Origin: Penicillus capitatus
Taxonomy: Eukaryota; Chlorophyta
Length of the DNA stretch: 64,000 bases
Reading direction: 5' to 3'
Assembly (NCBI GenBank): GCA_965649825.1
Contig: OZ287718.1
Span: forward strand, 120,796 to 184,795
Under the pieces are notes generated by a model that saw only the letters and a program-made list of their open reading frames with translations, was not told where the DNA came from and did not search any database. A program made the position numbers and the translations under genes. Of this stretch, positions 32,703 to 44,529 are shown piece by piece. The stretch's first letter is position 1. The number at the start of each line of letters is the position of its first letter.

Positions 32703-33920
32703 ATGGCTCCGCTACATATGTGCTACGTCCAGCCGTTTCCACGATACAATGCTCATGGCGTTGGGGTGCCGATATCTCCCCCAGACATGGCTGTTTACGG
32801 TCACTCACCCGTGGCATTTGATGGCTTGTCGCAAGCCGAATCGTTCAGCAGTTGGGAATCACCTCCGCCACAGCCCTATTACCCTACCGCAGCGCCGATG
32901 TACGAAGCTAGACCGAAAGGGCTGAATCCTGCGTGGGACATGGACAGCCTGAAAACGGCGCTTCAGAACGCCCGTCCCGGTATGAACGAGATACGCTACT
33001 ATCTCGAGACGTGTACGTTCAAGCCCCGAGAACAGGCATTCACGACGCTCGTGAATCAATGCAGTCGCCAGAGAGAGTGGCGCAAAGCCCTCGAAATTCT
33101 GGAAGCAATGAAGGGATTTCGGGGTCTGCGTCCGAATAAGTATACTTATTCGGCGGCCATTTCAGCCTGCAGCAATGCCGGAAAATGGGAAAAGGCATTG
33201 GAGGTCTTTAATGAGATGAAAGCTGTCTCTCAAAAGGACCCTGGTTGTTTGCCAAACTTGGTCACCTACAGCACTGTCATCACGGCGTGTGAGCGCGGCG
33301 GAAAATTTGATAAGGTTCTTGCCCTCTATGACGAAATGATCACGGAAAAAATATCTCCGGACAAGATCACCTTCGTCTCTGTTCTCGGAGCCTGTGTGCG
33401 GAGCAAGAACTGGAAGCGAGCTGAAGAAATTCTGGAAAGTATGCATGCAGACGGCCTTGCCGGAACGTCTCGTGTTTATACAAAGCTTCTGGAACACTAC
33501 GGCATTACAGCAGAGTGGCAAAAGGCCTTGGATCTGTTCCTGACCATGCAGATTCAGGGATCGTCCGTCGATCGCCAGACGTGCCGAGCGTTGATGTCAG
33601 CATTGGAAGCGGGCAAGAAATCGGATATGGCTGTCCAATTACTCGAAGCCATGAAGGAGGCAAAAATCACGGCAGATGCTCAGACATACAACTCTGCTCT
33701 GCGAACACTTGCTGCGTGCAGCGAATTGGACAAAGCCGTGGCAATGATGAATGAAATGGACGCACTGAAAATCAAAGTAACGTCGGAGACAGCGAACACG
33801 GTTCTGGTCTCCTGCGCTACGGCTAACAAGGTTACTCTGGGAAGGCAGTTGATGGGGAAATTTGCATCTCTGGGTCTGCCCGTCGATGGCAACACCATCG
33901 GCAACAAGAAATCTCATTAA
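32703..33920 (+). CDS. PPR protein 1 (intronless)
   Basis: One uninterrupted frame of 405 residues. The N-terminal 80 residues are rich in Pro, Tyr and Ser without repeats. From about residue 110 there are eight or so tandem 35-residue pentatricopeptide units of the P class, with typical phrases T-Y-S-A-A-I-S-A-C-S, L-V-T-Y-S-T-V-I-T-A-C and A-L-D-L-F-L-T-M-Q. PPR proteins bind single-stranded RNA, almost always in plastids or mitochondria. It is paralogous to the genes at 38600 and 44530, sharing the K-P-R-E-Q-A-F-T and A-L-D-L-F blocks. No clear transit peptide is visible. The start is the ATG after a TTG that also lies in frame. Confidence 0.9.
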   Translation: MAPLHMCYVQPFPRYNAHGVGVPISPPDMAVYGHSPVAFDGLSQAESFSSWESPPPQPYYPTAAPMYEARPKGLNPAWDMDSLKTALQNARPGMNEIRYYLETCTFKPREQAFTTLVNQCSRQREWRKALEILEAMKGFRGLRPNKYTYSAAISACSNAGKWEKALEVFNEMKAVSQKDPGCLPNLVTYSTVITACERGGKFDKVLALYDEMITEKISPDKITFVSVLGACVRSKNWKRAEEILESMHADGLAGTSRVYTKLLEHYGITAEWQKALDLFLTMQIQGSSVDRQTCRALMSALEAGKKSDMAVQLLEAMKEAKITADAQTYNSALRTLAACSELDKAVAMMNEMDALKIKVTSETANTVLVSCATANKVTLGRQLMGKFASLGLPVDGNTIGNKKSH

Positions 33921-36456
33921 AGCGCTCGACAGCATCCACTCCATCCAAGCACGGATGGGGGATTGGCTGTCGAGGGGGTCCGGGGTGCTGGGTGTTGTTA
34001 ACATAACGACAACGACAACGATGACACTTATTCGTTGACTTCAGTGGTACAATCAGCTAGCTTTTCATGCTTTGGCCTTTGTGCATTCTTCTCGCTGCAA
34101 GTTTCCAACAAACAACAAACGGCATGCATCTCGTGTTGTTTAGCATCTCGACCAACTAGCCGTTTCTCTTACATTTTAATCGGGTTCTGGGCAAGCACAG
34201 GTTAGTGAGGTCTCGTCACTCCAACAAATCCAATCTCGATTTGCAAAATGAGCTTTTGTATGCGTCGAGTTCCTTGTTGAGCATCAGATCAGATATCTAT
34301 GTGGACAGCAGATGGTCTTTGCTTGTCAGTCAAATGCGCTGTCCTTCTGTTTTCTTTCGTTCTCAACTTTCCTGCCTATATTATGTCGCAGCACCGCGAC
34401 TGAATGTGTGCTGTTGTTTCAATCAGACAATCTGTGCTAGGAATATTGTACTTTCTTTGCTGTCTTCTCTACCTACGACCATTTCCACAACAAAAGACCC
34501 TTATCACGGGCATCATTTCATATTTGACTTGAGACCTCACACAACGAATGAAGAGAAATCGGCCACTGGTCCGATGGCGATGTTTTCAGGCTTTGAAAGA
34601 GGAGAAGCGTGGGACACATCATCACCATTCGATCGATCGAATCTGTGGACACGCTTGATGCATTATACGTTTTGATTTACTTAGCAAGTGGGCAGGCATC
34701 TACGAGAATTTGTTTGCTGCGAGTTTCATGTTTTCTGGTCCGGTGTTTAGTGATTCTCCTGTTCATATCTGTCATAAACCGGCGATCATAGGATACTGTG
34801 TTGTGCACACTGTCTGCCCACCCAGCATTACCTACAAACACATCTGACCACGAAACCAAAAGAGAGCGAGATTTAGCAACGGCTCTGAAGATGTGCCCAG
34901 CATGACCTATCCAGGTTTGCACATCAGAACTTCGACTGTTTTTCTTTCTCAGAAGGTGGTTGAAATGGCTCCAGTAGATATATGCGTGTGAGTTTGTTTG
35001 TCCATCAGTTCAAAACCAATATTCAGTGACGACGCCATGCACGTGTGTTGAAGTTCTGTCCTGGGTTTGTTGTATCTGTGTGTTTATCGCCTGATTGTCT
35101 TTGACCGTACAAGAAGCAATCATTTGTGTCAATCAGTCCGTCACACTTTGATGAAAATTGTGTGTTTTCTTCTATCGAAGATTGATTCAAGTCGTTTTAG
35201 TTTGATTTCTTCATAAAGAACTCTACTATACTATACTATACAATACAATACGATGCTTACGCATTCACTCACTCATTTATTTAACTTTTCTTGACCGGGG
35301 GACTCCAGCAAATGTTGTTGTTGTTGTTTCTCTCCTTCGACCATATTCCATGTGTGTTTACTTGTGCTTGGGTGGCACCATGGCAAAATGGCAATTATTT
35401 GTTGTGCTCTTCGGTGCGATTTTGATAGCCTATCCGCTGCAGTGCTTTTCTCAACATCATTTCTTAGCAGCAGGCGACAATCGGAATTTCATACAATTTT
35501 TATTTGCATGAGAGCGTCGAGTGACGGTTGTCATCTCCATGTCTCATGCATATGCCCTTAGCAACAGAACTGTATTCTGGTCTCACCTCACGACAGTCTG
35601 GGAACGACTCGCTCCAGTGTCATGGCCTTTGAACAATGAACGGTCATGCTATAAGAATACATGTGTGTGTGCACAAGGGAAAGGAGAAATGGATCGGGTG
35701 CGAAGCCGATCTCTTTTCTTTCTGTGTTGATAGTCACAGCCTCATTGCGAGGCAAAGAATGCCTCGTGCTTGCTCTGGCGTCAACACATGTCCAGCCAAG
35801 TTTCCTCTGTAAGAACAGCTTGAGGAAATGTGACTGTGACCCGACTGGATGCATGGCTCTGTGGATGTGCGATCTCATTCTCATCTTCAATATGAAATGA
35901 GGAGATTGCGAAGCATCCACACACCATTGCCATGCATATGTTTCCAAGCAGAATCTCCAATAGGATTTTTTCGATTCCTGCAAACCTATTTTCATCGACT
36001 TCGCACAATGAAACATTTCTTTGAACGAAGAAAGGAGAGGAAACCCCCCTTGCGGTTTTCTTTATGAGTTCAGTCCCGTGAATACTCTTTAATTCTATAC
36101 TTGTCTGTGATGTGCGGTAGCAAAGAATGCGTATATTGGTCAGTCTTCTTGAGTGGATAGGTGCTTTTTTAAGCTAACACTGAGAAGATTACTAGTCCCC
36201 CTCGCCAACTCTCCATACGAGTATCCCTTAAACTATTCCCCCTGAACACGAAAACGATGTATTTCATGTGTTCACTCTCCCCACTTTTTAAGCGTCCGGC
36301 CGTGATTCCCTCATCCGATGAGGCGCGCGTGTTGTACTGATGATCAACAGAAAAACAGACAGACACAACGATGACGACAGGCAAAACCAAAATCCTAAAA
36401 AGCACAACATTTGGCGATACATTGGAATGTTCAGTTCGAATGCAACGATGCTCGGA
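33921..36456. other. 2.5-kb gene-poor interval with a short microsatellite
   Basis: T-rich DNA with only short open frames and no recognisable protein on either strand. A pentanucleotide ACTAT-like tract lies near 35,222-35,255 and a short GTT run near 35,313-35,328. It separates the first PPR gene from the 3' end of the NifU gene. Confidence 0.45.
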
Positions 36457-38035
36457 TCAGTCTTCCAAAACAACCTCTCTGATATCAGGAAACTTGTCTC
36501 TGATGGCAGCCTTTATTCCTTCTCCGATTGGAACAGGACCTGAATACTTCAGTCTGCAGACTCCATCATTCACATGCACCACTTCAACATTGCCACCATA
36601 TCTACACGAAAAAGTGACGCTCGGATGGTTAGGACAGTGAGACAGGCCCAGTCAGGTCAGACGTACCCTTCAATGGCAGGACGTAGAATATTGAGATGTT
36701 CGTTGATGGCATCTGTGTTCGCGGATGTATCTTGCACATCCACTTGAATGACTTCAATCAATTGTTCGGCGAATGTAGATTTCAGAACTCTCTCTATTCC
36801 CATTTTCATCGTAGCCGTGGACGATGGACACGTTCCTGAAGAAGCATAATCCACGTTGTGTCACGAGAGTTGTCTTACCGCACGCTCCCTGCAACCGGAG
36901 GAAGACATTTCCCTCTTCAACACTCACCACTTCAACGTTCCCTCCATCTGCAATCAGATATGGCCGTACTTCGTCCAACGCTTTGTCTACAGATGCTATA
37001 TCCATTTCGATATCTGGCTTTTCCATTGCATTGCCAACGCTGCGATGAATGGGTGCTTGTGCAAAAGGACTGATGATACTGTCCTGTGGTGACGATTCTC
37101 TCGGACTTCCACTCTGGACAGAACACACATGATCAGTGAGCGGGCGGGGGCGAGCGGTGAGATACAACAACGGTATGTACGCCATCGCCTTCTGTTGCTT
37201 TCGTCTGTTCGTCGATGACGGCACTCCAGTTATCGCCTTCCACTGCCTTGACAAGCCTCAGTCGACGTTCTTTTGATTCCAAACTTTCCCCAGGTACATC
37301 GTCGTGAAGGTTTGCTCCCATTGCCTTTTTCAACTTGTTCTTCTTCTCCTCATACTCTCTTCTTTCGCCGGATGACATGTTTGTTACTCCCAGTGTATTG
37401 ACATCTTCCCACAATTCTCTCTCGGCGCCATTTCCAGGTGGAATTGTGCCTTCATGTTCCATCCAATCCAATGCCTCTCTCTCCAAATTCTCTCGAGTTG
37501 TCATCGCCTTGTTCATGAAAACCATCACCCGCACAAATGCACAAAGATCGTCGCCGAGAGCATTTCGATGCTTTTTCAAAGCAAGGACGATGTTGCGGGC
37601 GTATCCAATGTACTGGATATTGTGATCGCCGTCGTAAACAGCGTAAACACCAAGTGGTTTCTCGCCATCTCGAGATTCCAAATAAGCAGAGAGCGGTACA
37701 ATGGCATCGCCATCATCTTCTCCCTTGCGGAAGTTATACTTCCCAGAGGAGTGAATCTCAGCACCATCTTCTCCATATAAAGCACTGTGTAGTCCTTGGT
37801 GTCCCTCTGGAACACTGGAGTCGGTCATCACGCCGTTGTTCGAAGGAACGGTCTTGATGGCAGACTCCAAGGACAAGTGCACGTGTTTCAGTGCGATCTT
37901 GGGCGGATTCGCGAACTGCCGTCGGTTTGGAGCACAAAAGGCATTTCTCTTCTGTCCTCTCAACGAACATCGCGTGAGGGAAAAAGGCGACAGCGGCGTG
38001 GCCATAACGAAAGCGACGGAACGCATCAAGTTCAT
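36457..38035 (-). CDS. NFU: GIY-YIG domain fused to two NifU-like domains
   Basis: Four exons (38035-37181, 37113-36879, 36835-36667, 36601-36457) give 467 residues. A transit-like N-terminus (Arg, Ser, Ala) and a low-complexity region precede a GIY-YIG-like fold near residues 118-175 (L-G-V-Y-A-V-Y-D, I-Q-Y-I-G-Y-A-R-N-I). A charged linker follows. The first NifU C-terminal domain (D-G-G-N-V-E-V-V, L-Q-G-A-C-G-T-C) keeps the C-x2-C scaffold site, which is rebuilt across an intron. A second NifU copy (Y-G-G-N-V-E-V-V, R-L-K-Y-S-G) lacks the cysteines, as in plant plastid NFU1-3. It is probably an Fe-S cluster scaffold in the plastid. The GIY-YIG part resembles the N-terminal domain of plant GRXS16; whether it is a nuclease here is unknown. 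Confidence 0.88.
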
Positions 38036-38599
38036 CAAACGGATGGGAAGAATGGGTTCAGTGAAGAATCAGATGCAACTTCCGGGGTCCACTGACCCGA
38101 GCAAAATAGAGATCCGCATATGCAGCTGCCAGCCCCTGCTGACGGTAATCACCTAGATTGTCTTGTGAGTGGACACAGCACGCACGTCTGCCCAACAGAC
38201 ACCCTCCTGACCTGACACCCATCTACTGTCTCAAGGAGTACCGTCTCGCCTTCCTATCCGACGTGTGTGTTGGGACGAAAGGTCGCAGAACTGCCCGTAC
38301 GGTGCCGCTTCGACAGTTCAAACGGTTCCTACGGGCACCTCAGAAGTTCATGGCTCCTACTGAACCGTCGTCCTGCATGCGGTGATCAGACTTCCGCGGC
38401 ACAGCCAACACATTCTTTTCTTCTAAACAACCAGGTACTATAGCGTCTGAAAGACGTCCGCTTTCTGTCTGTTCATTCTGCGACGCTCTGTTTGTGTGTC
38501 TGTTTTTTGCCGTCACTCGTCAAGTCTCTGACAACAAAGTGAGCAACGCCACGCCTTCCTGTAGATGGACGCCCGCGGTATCTGTGTCTCTGTTACAGA
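38036..38599. other. divergent intergenic region NifU-PPR2
   Basis: No convincing coding sequence; an open frame at 38158-38385 has no recognisable features. Probably carries both promoters and the PPR2 leader. Confidence 0.4.
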
Positions 38600-39835
38600 A
38601 TGTCTGGCTCTCCTTGGGTTGCTTCATTAGACGCGAGTTCTGCCTATCCGGCAGTCTACCAGTCTAAGACGGCACCATTCGCGGTGCCATCTTTACAGCT
38701 CTCCGAAACGTTTTCGCCGTCGGACTACTCATACAGCTATGGAATGCCGACGTATCGCAGTATGGAATCGGGCGAGTATGCAAGTTCTTTGTACTCGTCA
38801 CCACGACCATCGCCGGTTGGATGCGCGGCGGACGTTGAAGAGCTGAAGATTGCCGTGCAACGAGCGCACTGCGGCACCGGAGAAGTCCAACGTGTAATTC
38901 ATTCTTGTCAGTTTCGTCCGAGAGAGCAAGCTTTCACTGCGTTGATCAACATGTGTGGCCGCATGAAGGACTGGCCAAAGGCGCTGGAAGTCTTCGACAG
39001 TATGCTGCAGTCGCCATATGTTAGACCAAACACATTCACATATACAGCCTTGATCTCAGCATGCAGCAATTCCGGAGAGCATCACATGGCATTGAGGTTG
39101 TTCGGTGACATGAAAATCGCAGCCAAGTCGTCGGCTGCCTGTAAACCGAACTTGGTGACGTACAGTGCAATCATTGCCTCTTGTGAAAAGGGAGATATGG
39201 CTGAATCTGCACTGGAACTCTGTGATGAGATGCTTGACGAAGGCATTGAACCTGACCGAGTCACTTACGTTTCAGTCCTCTCTGCATGTCAGACTCTTCG
39301 AAATTGGGACAAAGCTGAAGAGATTGTGAATCGCATGCACAGGGCCGGCCTTCCAGCGACTGTCAGCATTTACTATCAGTTGCTGATCCACTACGCCAAC
39401 AATAATGATTGGTCACAGGCTCTTGATCTCTTCCTCATCATGCAAATGCAAGGTCAGAACGCAAATCGAGATATGTGCCGGGCATTCATGAAGGCTCTTG
39501 AGAATGGTGGCCGCCACGACATGGCCTTACAGTTACTGGACTCAATGTGGGATGCCGGAATGGTGATTGACATTGAAACGTATAATTCTGCTCTTCGAGT
39601 CCTCGGAAGACATGGACAGTGGGAAAACGCATTGAGACTTCTGAAGGAAATCAAGTCTGCCCATTTGAAGATGAATCTGGAAACTGCCAACTCTGTATTG
39701 ACTGCGGCCATTCGGGGAGAGCAAGATCACTTAGTACAGAAGCTGATGGAGAATTTCTCTCTCTGTGGTCTCAGACCTGATCTCGCGAAGATAAAAGCAA
39801 GAATAATCGAACAAGACGAGATCTTGAGACAATAA
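38600..39835 (+). CDS. PPR protein 2 (intronless)
   Basis: A single frame of 411 residues, starting at an ATG that follows a pyrimidine-rich leader. The N-terminal 75 residues are Ser/Tyr/Pro-rich; then about eight PPR units follow (T-Y-T-A-L-I-S-A-C-S-N-S, L-V-T-Y-S-A-I-I-A-S-C-E-K-G, A-L-D-L-F-L-I-M-Q-M-Q-G, T-Y-N-S-A-L-R-V-L). It aligns end to end with the PPR proteins at 32703 and 44530 and is clearly a paralogue. Probable organelle RNA-processing factor. Confidence 0.9.
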   Translation: MSGSPWVASLDASSAYPAVYQSKTAPFAVPSLQLSETFSPSDYSYSYGMPTYRSMESGEYASSLYSSPRPSPVGCAADVEELKIAVQRAHCGTGEVQRVIHSCQFRPREQAFTALINMCGRMKDWPKALEVFDSMLQSPYVRPNTFTYTALISACSNSGEHHMALRLFGDMKIAAKSSAACKPNLVTYSAIIASCEKGDMAESALELCDEMLDEGIEPDRVTYVSVLSACQTLRNWDKAEEIVNRMHRAGLPATVSIYYQLLIHYANNNDWSQALDLFLIMQMQGQNANRDMCRAFMKALENGGRHDMALQLLDSMWDAGMVIDIETYNSALRVLGRHGQWENALRLLKEIKSAHLKMNLETANSVLTAAIRGEQDHLVQKLMENFSLCGLRPDLAKIKARIIEQDEILRQ

Positions 39836-40902
39836 TCCGACGTACTTCTTTCCAGAGGTCATCTATGGATGTCTGTTTATCCACTCTCGTCCCTTGCAGC
39901 ACGTTTTGCAGGGAATGATTGAACAAATGTGGCTTTCAGGTAGATCTACGTTTCGAGAAGCAGGCAGCCTTATCCTCAAATGAGTACTCTGTTCTCAAAG
40001 AGTCTTGCATATATGTAGCATCTAGTACTGGCACGAGACAGAAATCTCTCTTGTCTACAACAACCAAAACCAGAATCATTTTTTACACTGAACCTTTTTT
40101 GCGGTCGGATGAAAAATCCCGTTTGCCAAATCATTGACAGAAGTGTGGGTATATATATCCATGCTTTTCCTCTTCACTTGACAGTATTCGAAAACAGGAG
40201 ATCTTCCATCAAGGCGATGGCTTTACCGTTCTTGTTGTGTAGCACACTGATCTTTCTTCATCGTTTGTTTGTTGTTTTCGCATTACTAGCAGAAAAAAAG
40301 TCACCGTGCCGATCAGCACAGAAGCGTGTTTTTGGCTGATCCATTCCTTTTTATTTTCCTCACTAAAAAAATCATCACAATCACAGTCGCCATCGATCAA
40401 TTTCCAACGCCAAAGAAATCGTTGAATGATGGTTGACCCTGTCAATAGCACGCACGCATTGCAAGTTCTAGCGTTATCATTCATCGCTGAAAGTTCTTTG
40501 ATTGGCGTTTTTCTTCCTCGTTTTCGTTATTTTTGACAGTTTAAAGGTCTTCTGTGAGTAATGACTAAGCTGCTCTGCACGGCTGAAAACGAACGCTGTT
40601 TTTATTGCCAGGGGCAAGTTTATTCTGGATAGTGTACAGATTTAATTCATCCATTTCCTCCTGACACTACTAGGGAACCATCAAAGGGAGATCCAGATCT
40701 ATTGAGGAATCGACATTCTGTTTGAGCGTGTCAGCTTCGATCTTGTCAAAAAAGTGCCTATGCAGATACATGTATTGTACAAATTGAGATACGCGAGTGA
40801 TTTGCGTGTGGTCATTGTTGTCTGGGATGTGTGAGTGAGTGAGTGAGTCCTAAAAGAATAAGGATAGCTGTTACAGTGCAGCTGTCTCTTCCACACATAA
40901 GG
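39836..40902. other. 1.1-kb gene-free interval
   Basis: T-rich DNA with poly-T and poly-A runs and no coding signal; open frames are under 92 codons and unrelated to known proteins. A short GTGA tandem run lies near 40,830-40,848. Confidence 0.45.
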
Positions 40903-42492
40903 CTAGATCATGCGAACCTCGTAGTTACCAGCCATGGTGATATACCTCACCCAAGGCAATGCCTGATAACCACTCTTTTCGATCACTTTCAAATACCGGA
41001 CTTGTATGCCCGAGACTGTGTAGTATGGGATCTCGAATTTGACTTTGATAGGAGGCATGCGGCCTGATGCGTCATCCTCTGCTTGAACAGACGGTAAACT
41101 GAACTGACATCTCAGCAGATACTCCTTTCCACCGGGAAAGCTTTTGATTTTCCACACCAACGCCTCATTGTCCGGCTCATAAGTTGCAGATCCCTGAGAT
41201 GTTCTCACAGATGGTGTCGTGGCATCCGATGGAAGGGGGACGTCGATCTGCACATTGATGGCAGCCGACCTCTCTTTGAACTGCGACCGTGCTTTGACCA
41301 GGTATTCTGTTCGACTCCTGCTGTGTTTCTCAACAGTGGCTTCGATCCAAATCAAAGGTCTAAAGGAGTCAATCATTGATAACGTGTGTGTCAGTGATGG
41401 ATCTGCTGCTGTGAGCACTTGATGTTCTGACTCAGACGGTAATTCATGAGATCGAAGTTCCCGTCTGGGGGAATGAAAGAAATCGTGCGATCATTCTCAA
41501 AACGAGCGAGACGAACACACTGATGAAACTTAATGTCTTCCAAATCAACTGCTTTGTTTACTCCACGACCTTGGGATTGAAAGAGTACCTGCAGAAAGAA
41601 CATGTCCCGTTAACACTCATCACCAATAATCGCCGACATCTCGATTACTTTGTCGTTCAATCCCAGTTTGCATTCAGGCATACCACTTAGAAATGTTCGC
41701 ATTTTCAGAGCACCGACGACCTCAGATTGAACAACAAGTCCATTTGTGTTGACGAGAAGATTGACACTTTCCACAACGTCCAAAAACACTTCATTCTTCT
41801 TATGTTTGATCCCTTCCGAGCGCCACGAAACCACATTGGTCACCGCCATCGGAGGCTTTTGGATCTATCCCACAGCAACGGATAAACGGATGGATGGATC
41901 GGTATCTATCGTAATGCATTCTGGGTGCTTTCTCTTACCTCCATGCGATGCGCATCCGTTTTGATGAATTCGGAAAGTATTTTGCCCTCTGTGAACTGCG
42001 GATATCCAAAATCCATAACCTGGATTCAGATCACAAAAACAAGACGCCTTCCACCCTTGCTTGTTTCCTGGATAGAGCTTGCTTCATCAAGCAGTTCGTA
42101 GACAATGACAAAGTTGTCTCTGAGGGATTCTTCTTCCAATTCTTCAAAGTACTCTTTGAATACATCCACCAGACGATGTAGGAAGAGCACAACAGAACTC
42201 GCATTGATATTCGAGCGTGTCATTGCCAGAAGGTAAAGATTCGAATGCTGTGTCCAAACATACGTGATTCCTTCCATCAGTACAAGAACACTCAATGGAA
42301 AGGCTCGGCGTTGAGCGCAGAGGATTGATTACCATCGTCGTAGACGACTGGGGTCAAGTGTCCTCCCTCTTCTAAGTCGTTCAGCTTATTAAAGAACCGT
42401 TCTGCTTGACTGCTGGGAATATCGCCACGGTAATCCCTGCTGAGGATGATTCTGCCTTTCGTGTCGAGGAAGTGCAGCGCCGACACAGCCAT
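40903..42492 (-). CDS. AP1M: AP-1 adaptor complex medium (mu) subunit
   Basis: Six exons (42492-42333, 42270-42083, 42019-41939, 41864-41649, 41588-41419, 41359-40903) give 423 residues, matching the family length. The longin-like N-terminal domain (M-A-V-S-A-L-H-F-L-D-T-K-G-R) is followed by the linker D-F-G-Y-P-Q-F-T-E. The mu-homology domain comes after it (A-V-T-N-V-V-S-W-R-S-E-G-I-K, N-E-V-F-L-D-V-V-E-S-V-N, I-S-F-I-P-P-D-G, Y-T-V-S-G-I-Q-V-R-Y-L-K). It binds Yxx-hydrophobic sorting signals on cargo at the trans-Golgi and endosomes. Intron 42082-42020 has a GC donor; using it restores the conserved linker exactly. Confidence 0.97.
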
Positions 42493-42671
42493 CCGCGACG
42501 ATTCCGCTTTTCAGGTTTCGTTGATATCCCTCCCGGTCAGTAGAGTGCGAGAGAGATGCAGAGGGAGACCAATCATCCCTCGTCACCATCATCATTATTT
42601 TCTCAATGGCGTCGTACTCCTATCATTAGTGCCTCCATCATGCTCTAGGCGCCATCCCTTCACCAGTGATC

Positions 42672-43957
42672 ATGCAGACAGGCGTTCTGAGTGCACTGAA
42701 ACATGAATTTGGCACTGCATTCGGGGGACCAGTGCTGAATTCGACGCTATCTGCGACGGCTCTCTATATTCTGAATGGAAAGTATTCACCTTCGAGTAGA
42801 TGTCGTTTCCCAGCCGGTGGCGCGAATTGCGATGCTCCAACATCCAGATACGTACGCCCTGCTTATAGATCTGCAAGATCCCCTGACCGACGATCGCATG
42901 TGTGGCGCTGCAGGATGACTTCATGTACTGCCCCAGAGTCAAAAGCTTCAATGAAGTTTTCTCCCCTCGGACAGTGACCTTAATCCTGGCAAAGAAGTAT
43001 GTCCCTGCTTCACAAGATGCACACTAATCTTGATTCTCTTTATTCCTTTGCATCTCATGGAGATATTCTGTGATAGTTTGTTCGTAAATATCATGATAAA
43101 GATGTCTCGATACATCGCTGAAAGTTGTCAGGAACTGCAAGAAGCAGAAGATGAAGTCAGTCCTGGACTCCTGTTCTCAGCGTAACCTGATTTTTGTTGC
43201 CAGGATCGCGAACCCGAGATGCCAGATTTTCCTCCTCTTGAAGGGGCTGTCAAGAATGGGCTGCTGGGATCGTTACGTCAGGCCACTGTTCTGTTTGTGA
43301 GGTGCGTCAATGGGGTGGGAACATGGACGACAAACATGTGCTCTCAGATGGATTTATGATCAGTGTGCCCATGCCCTACTTTCAGCTCGTTTTGCTTTCA
43401 AGATGTTGAGAGGTATGGACACCCATCAAGCCATGACCAGCATGTCCTTTGAAGCTGGCTGTCATTTCCTGCAGACTATCGCAAAGAAGTGTTGGATGTT
43501 CTCTTGAAGATGCCCAACAGGCTTCATATGATCAGTCCTGTTTATACAATCTCGATGGAGAGTAAGAAGCTCTCTGTCTAAATCAGGAGCTTTGTATCTT
43601 GTGTGTTCTTAATTCTTAGCAAGCTACACATGGCTTCTGGCAGACTTTACCGTGGCTCTTTTTTTCGCTACCATAAGGTATTCCTATGTGTTAATTTGCC
43701 TGGACAATTCCTCAGAGTGTTCTCCATTCAGAATGTTCTATGTGAAGGACAAGACGCAAAGACGTGAGTATTGGTTGAGATGCATGGGATTTCAGGCCGC
43801 CAAGAACGTTTGTCAGTTATTTGTGTCGCCATTGGGAGCCGTCTTTGGAGTCTTACTGACAAAGAGCGTGAGAGGAACGCTTGTCGGATACAATGTGGCA
43901 GAAATCACACTCACTGCTGCCATGGAGATGACCTTAGTTGCTTACAACAGCAAGTAG
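42672..43957 (+). CDS. unidentified multi-exon membrane protein
   Basis: Ten short exons can be joined in frame (42672-42795, 42848-42899, 42937-42996, 43077-43155, 43204-43301, 43348-43412, 43475-43561, 43620-43677, 43716-43734, 43796-43957) to give 267 residues. The N-terminus is moderately hydrophobic. The middle has a charged stretch (E-L-Q-E-A-E-D-R-E-P-E-M-P) and an aromatic helix. The C-terminal third has two hydrophobic segments (Y-T-W-L-L-A-D-F-T-V-A-L-F-F, L-F-V-S-P-L-G-A-V-F-G-V-L-L). I do not recognise the family. The 37-nt second intron is the shortest in the window and is the weakest part of the model. The gene is divergent from AP-1 mu with 179 bases between start codons. Confidence 0.5.
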
Positions 43958-44529
43958 GAACGGTCGCTCGTCGCACATCATCAAAAATCTCCCGCCTGTT
44001 TAAGATAATGCTGCTTCGATGTCCCATGTCTGCGTCGTTCTTTCCATCGATGTGTTCTCGTCTCGAATTCTCGCTTCTTCCCCTGAAATTACCCGTTCGT
44101 ATCCATGCACTGGTTAGACTTGAATCTCTGAAAAGAATTTGTTTCCGCGAGACGCTGTCGTCCAACCCTGTATCTCATGATAGTAGGCTAAAGCGAAGCG
44201 ACAGGCGACCGCAGATTCCAACCGCTCTCCACGTGAATTCGGTTCATATTGTATCACGGTCACATCAGATTCATTAGATGACCAATCCCGCACGTCTGTG
44301 GACTGTCTAAGGCCAAAAAGACAGCAATGTCGTACTGTAAATGAGGTTTGTGGGCCATATAAGCAGACGGTTGTCCTTCACTTCATGTCCGCGTACATAG
44401 TAACAAAAATATGCTCGCTTAGGTCGCCATAGAAATCTTACTGCTGGTAATTGCTCGAATTTTTACCCTCAATCTTTTCACCCGGACGAACGTGAGGTCG
44501 ACACGCACTCACAGACTCGTGTTTCCGAG
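43958..44529. other. intergenic before PPR3
   Basis: No recognisable coding sequence. The open frame 43771-44277 overlaps the end of the preceding gene and is a shadow. Expected to contain the PPR3 promoter. Confidence 0.4.

Noticed and set aside
33921-36456. Transposon or tRNA in the largest euchromatic gap
   Set aside because: No terminal repeats, transposase-like frame, cloverleaf boxes or target duplications could be seen by eye.
36661-36900. Second, separate NifU gene
   Set aside because: The two NifU domains and the GIY-YIG domain join in phase through 43-67-nt introns, so one gene explains them.
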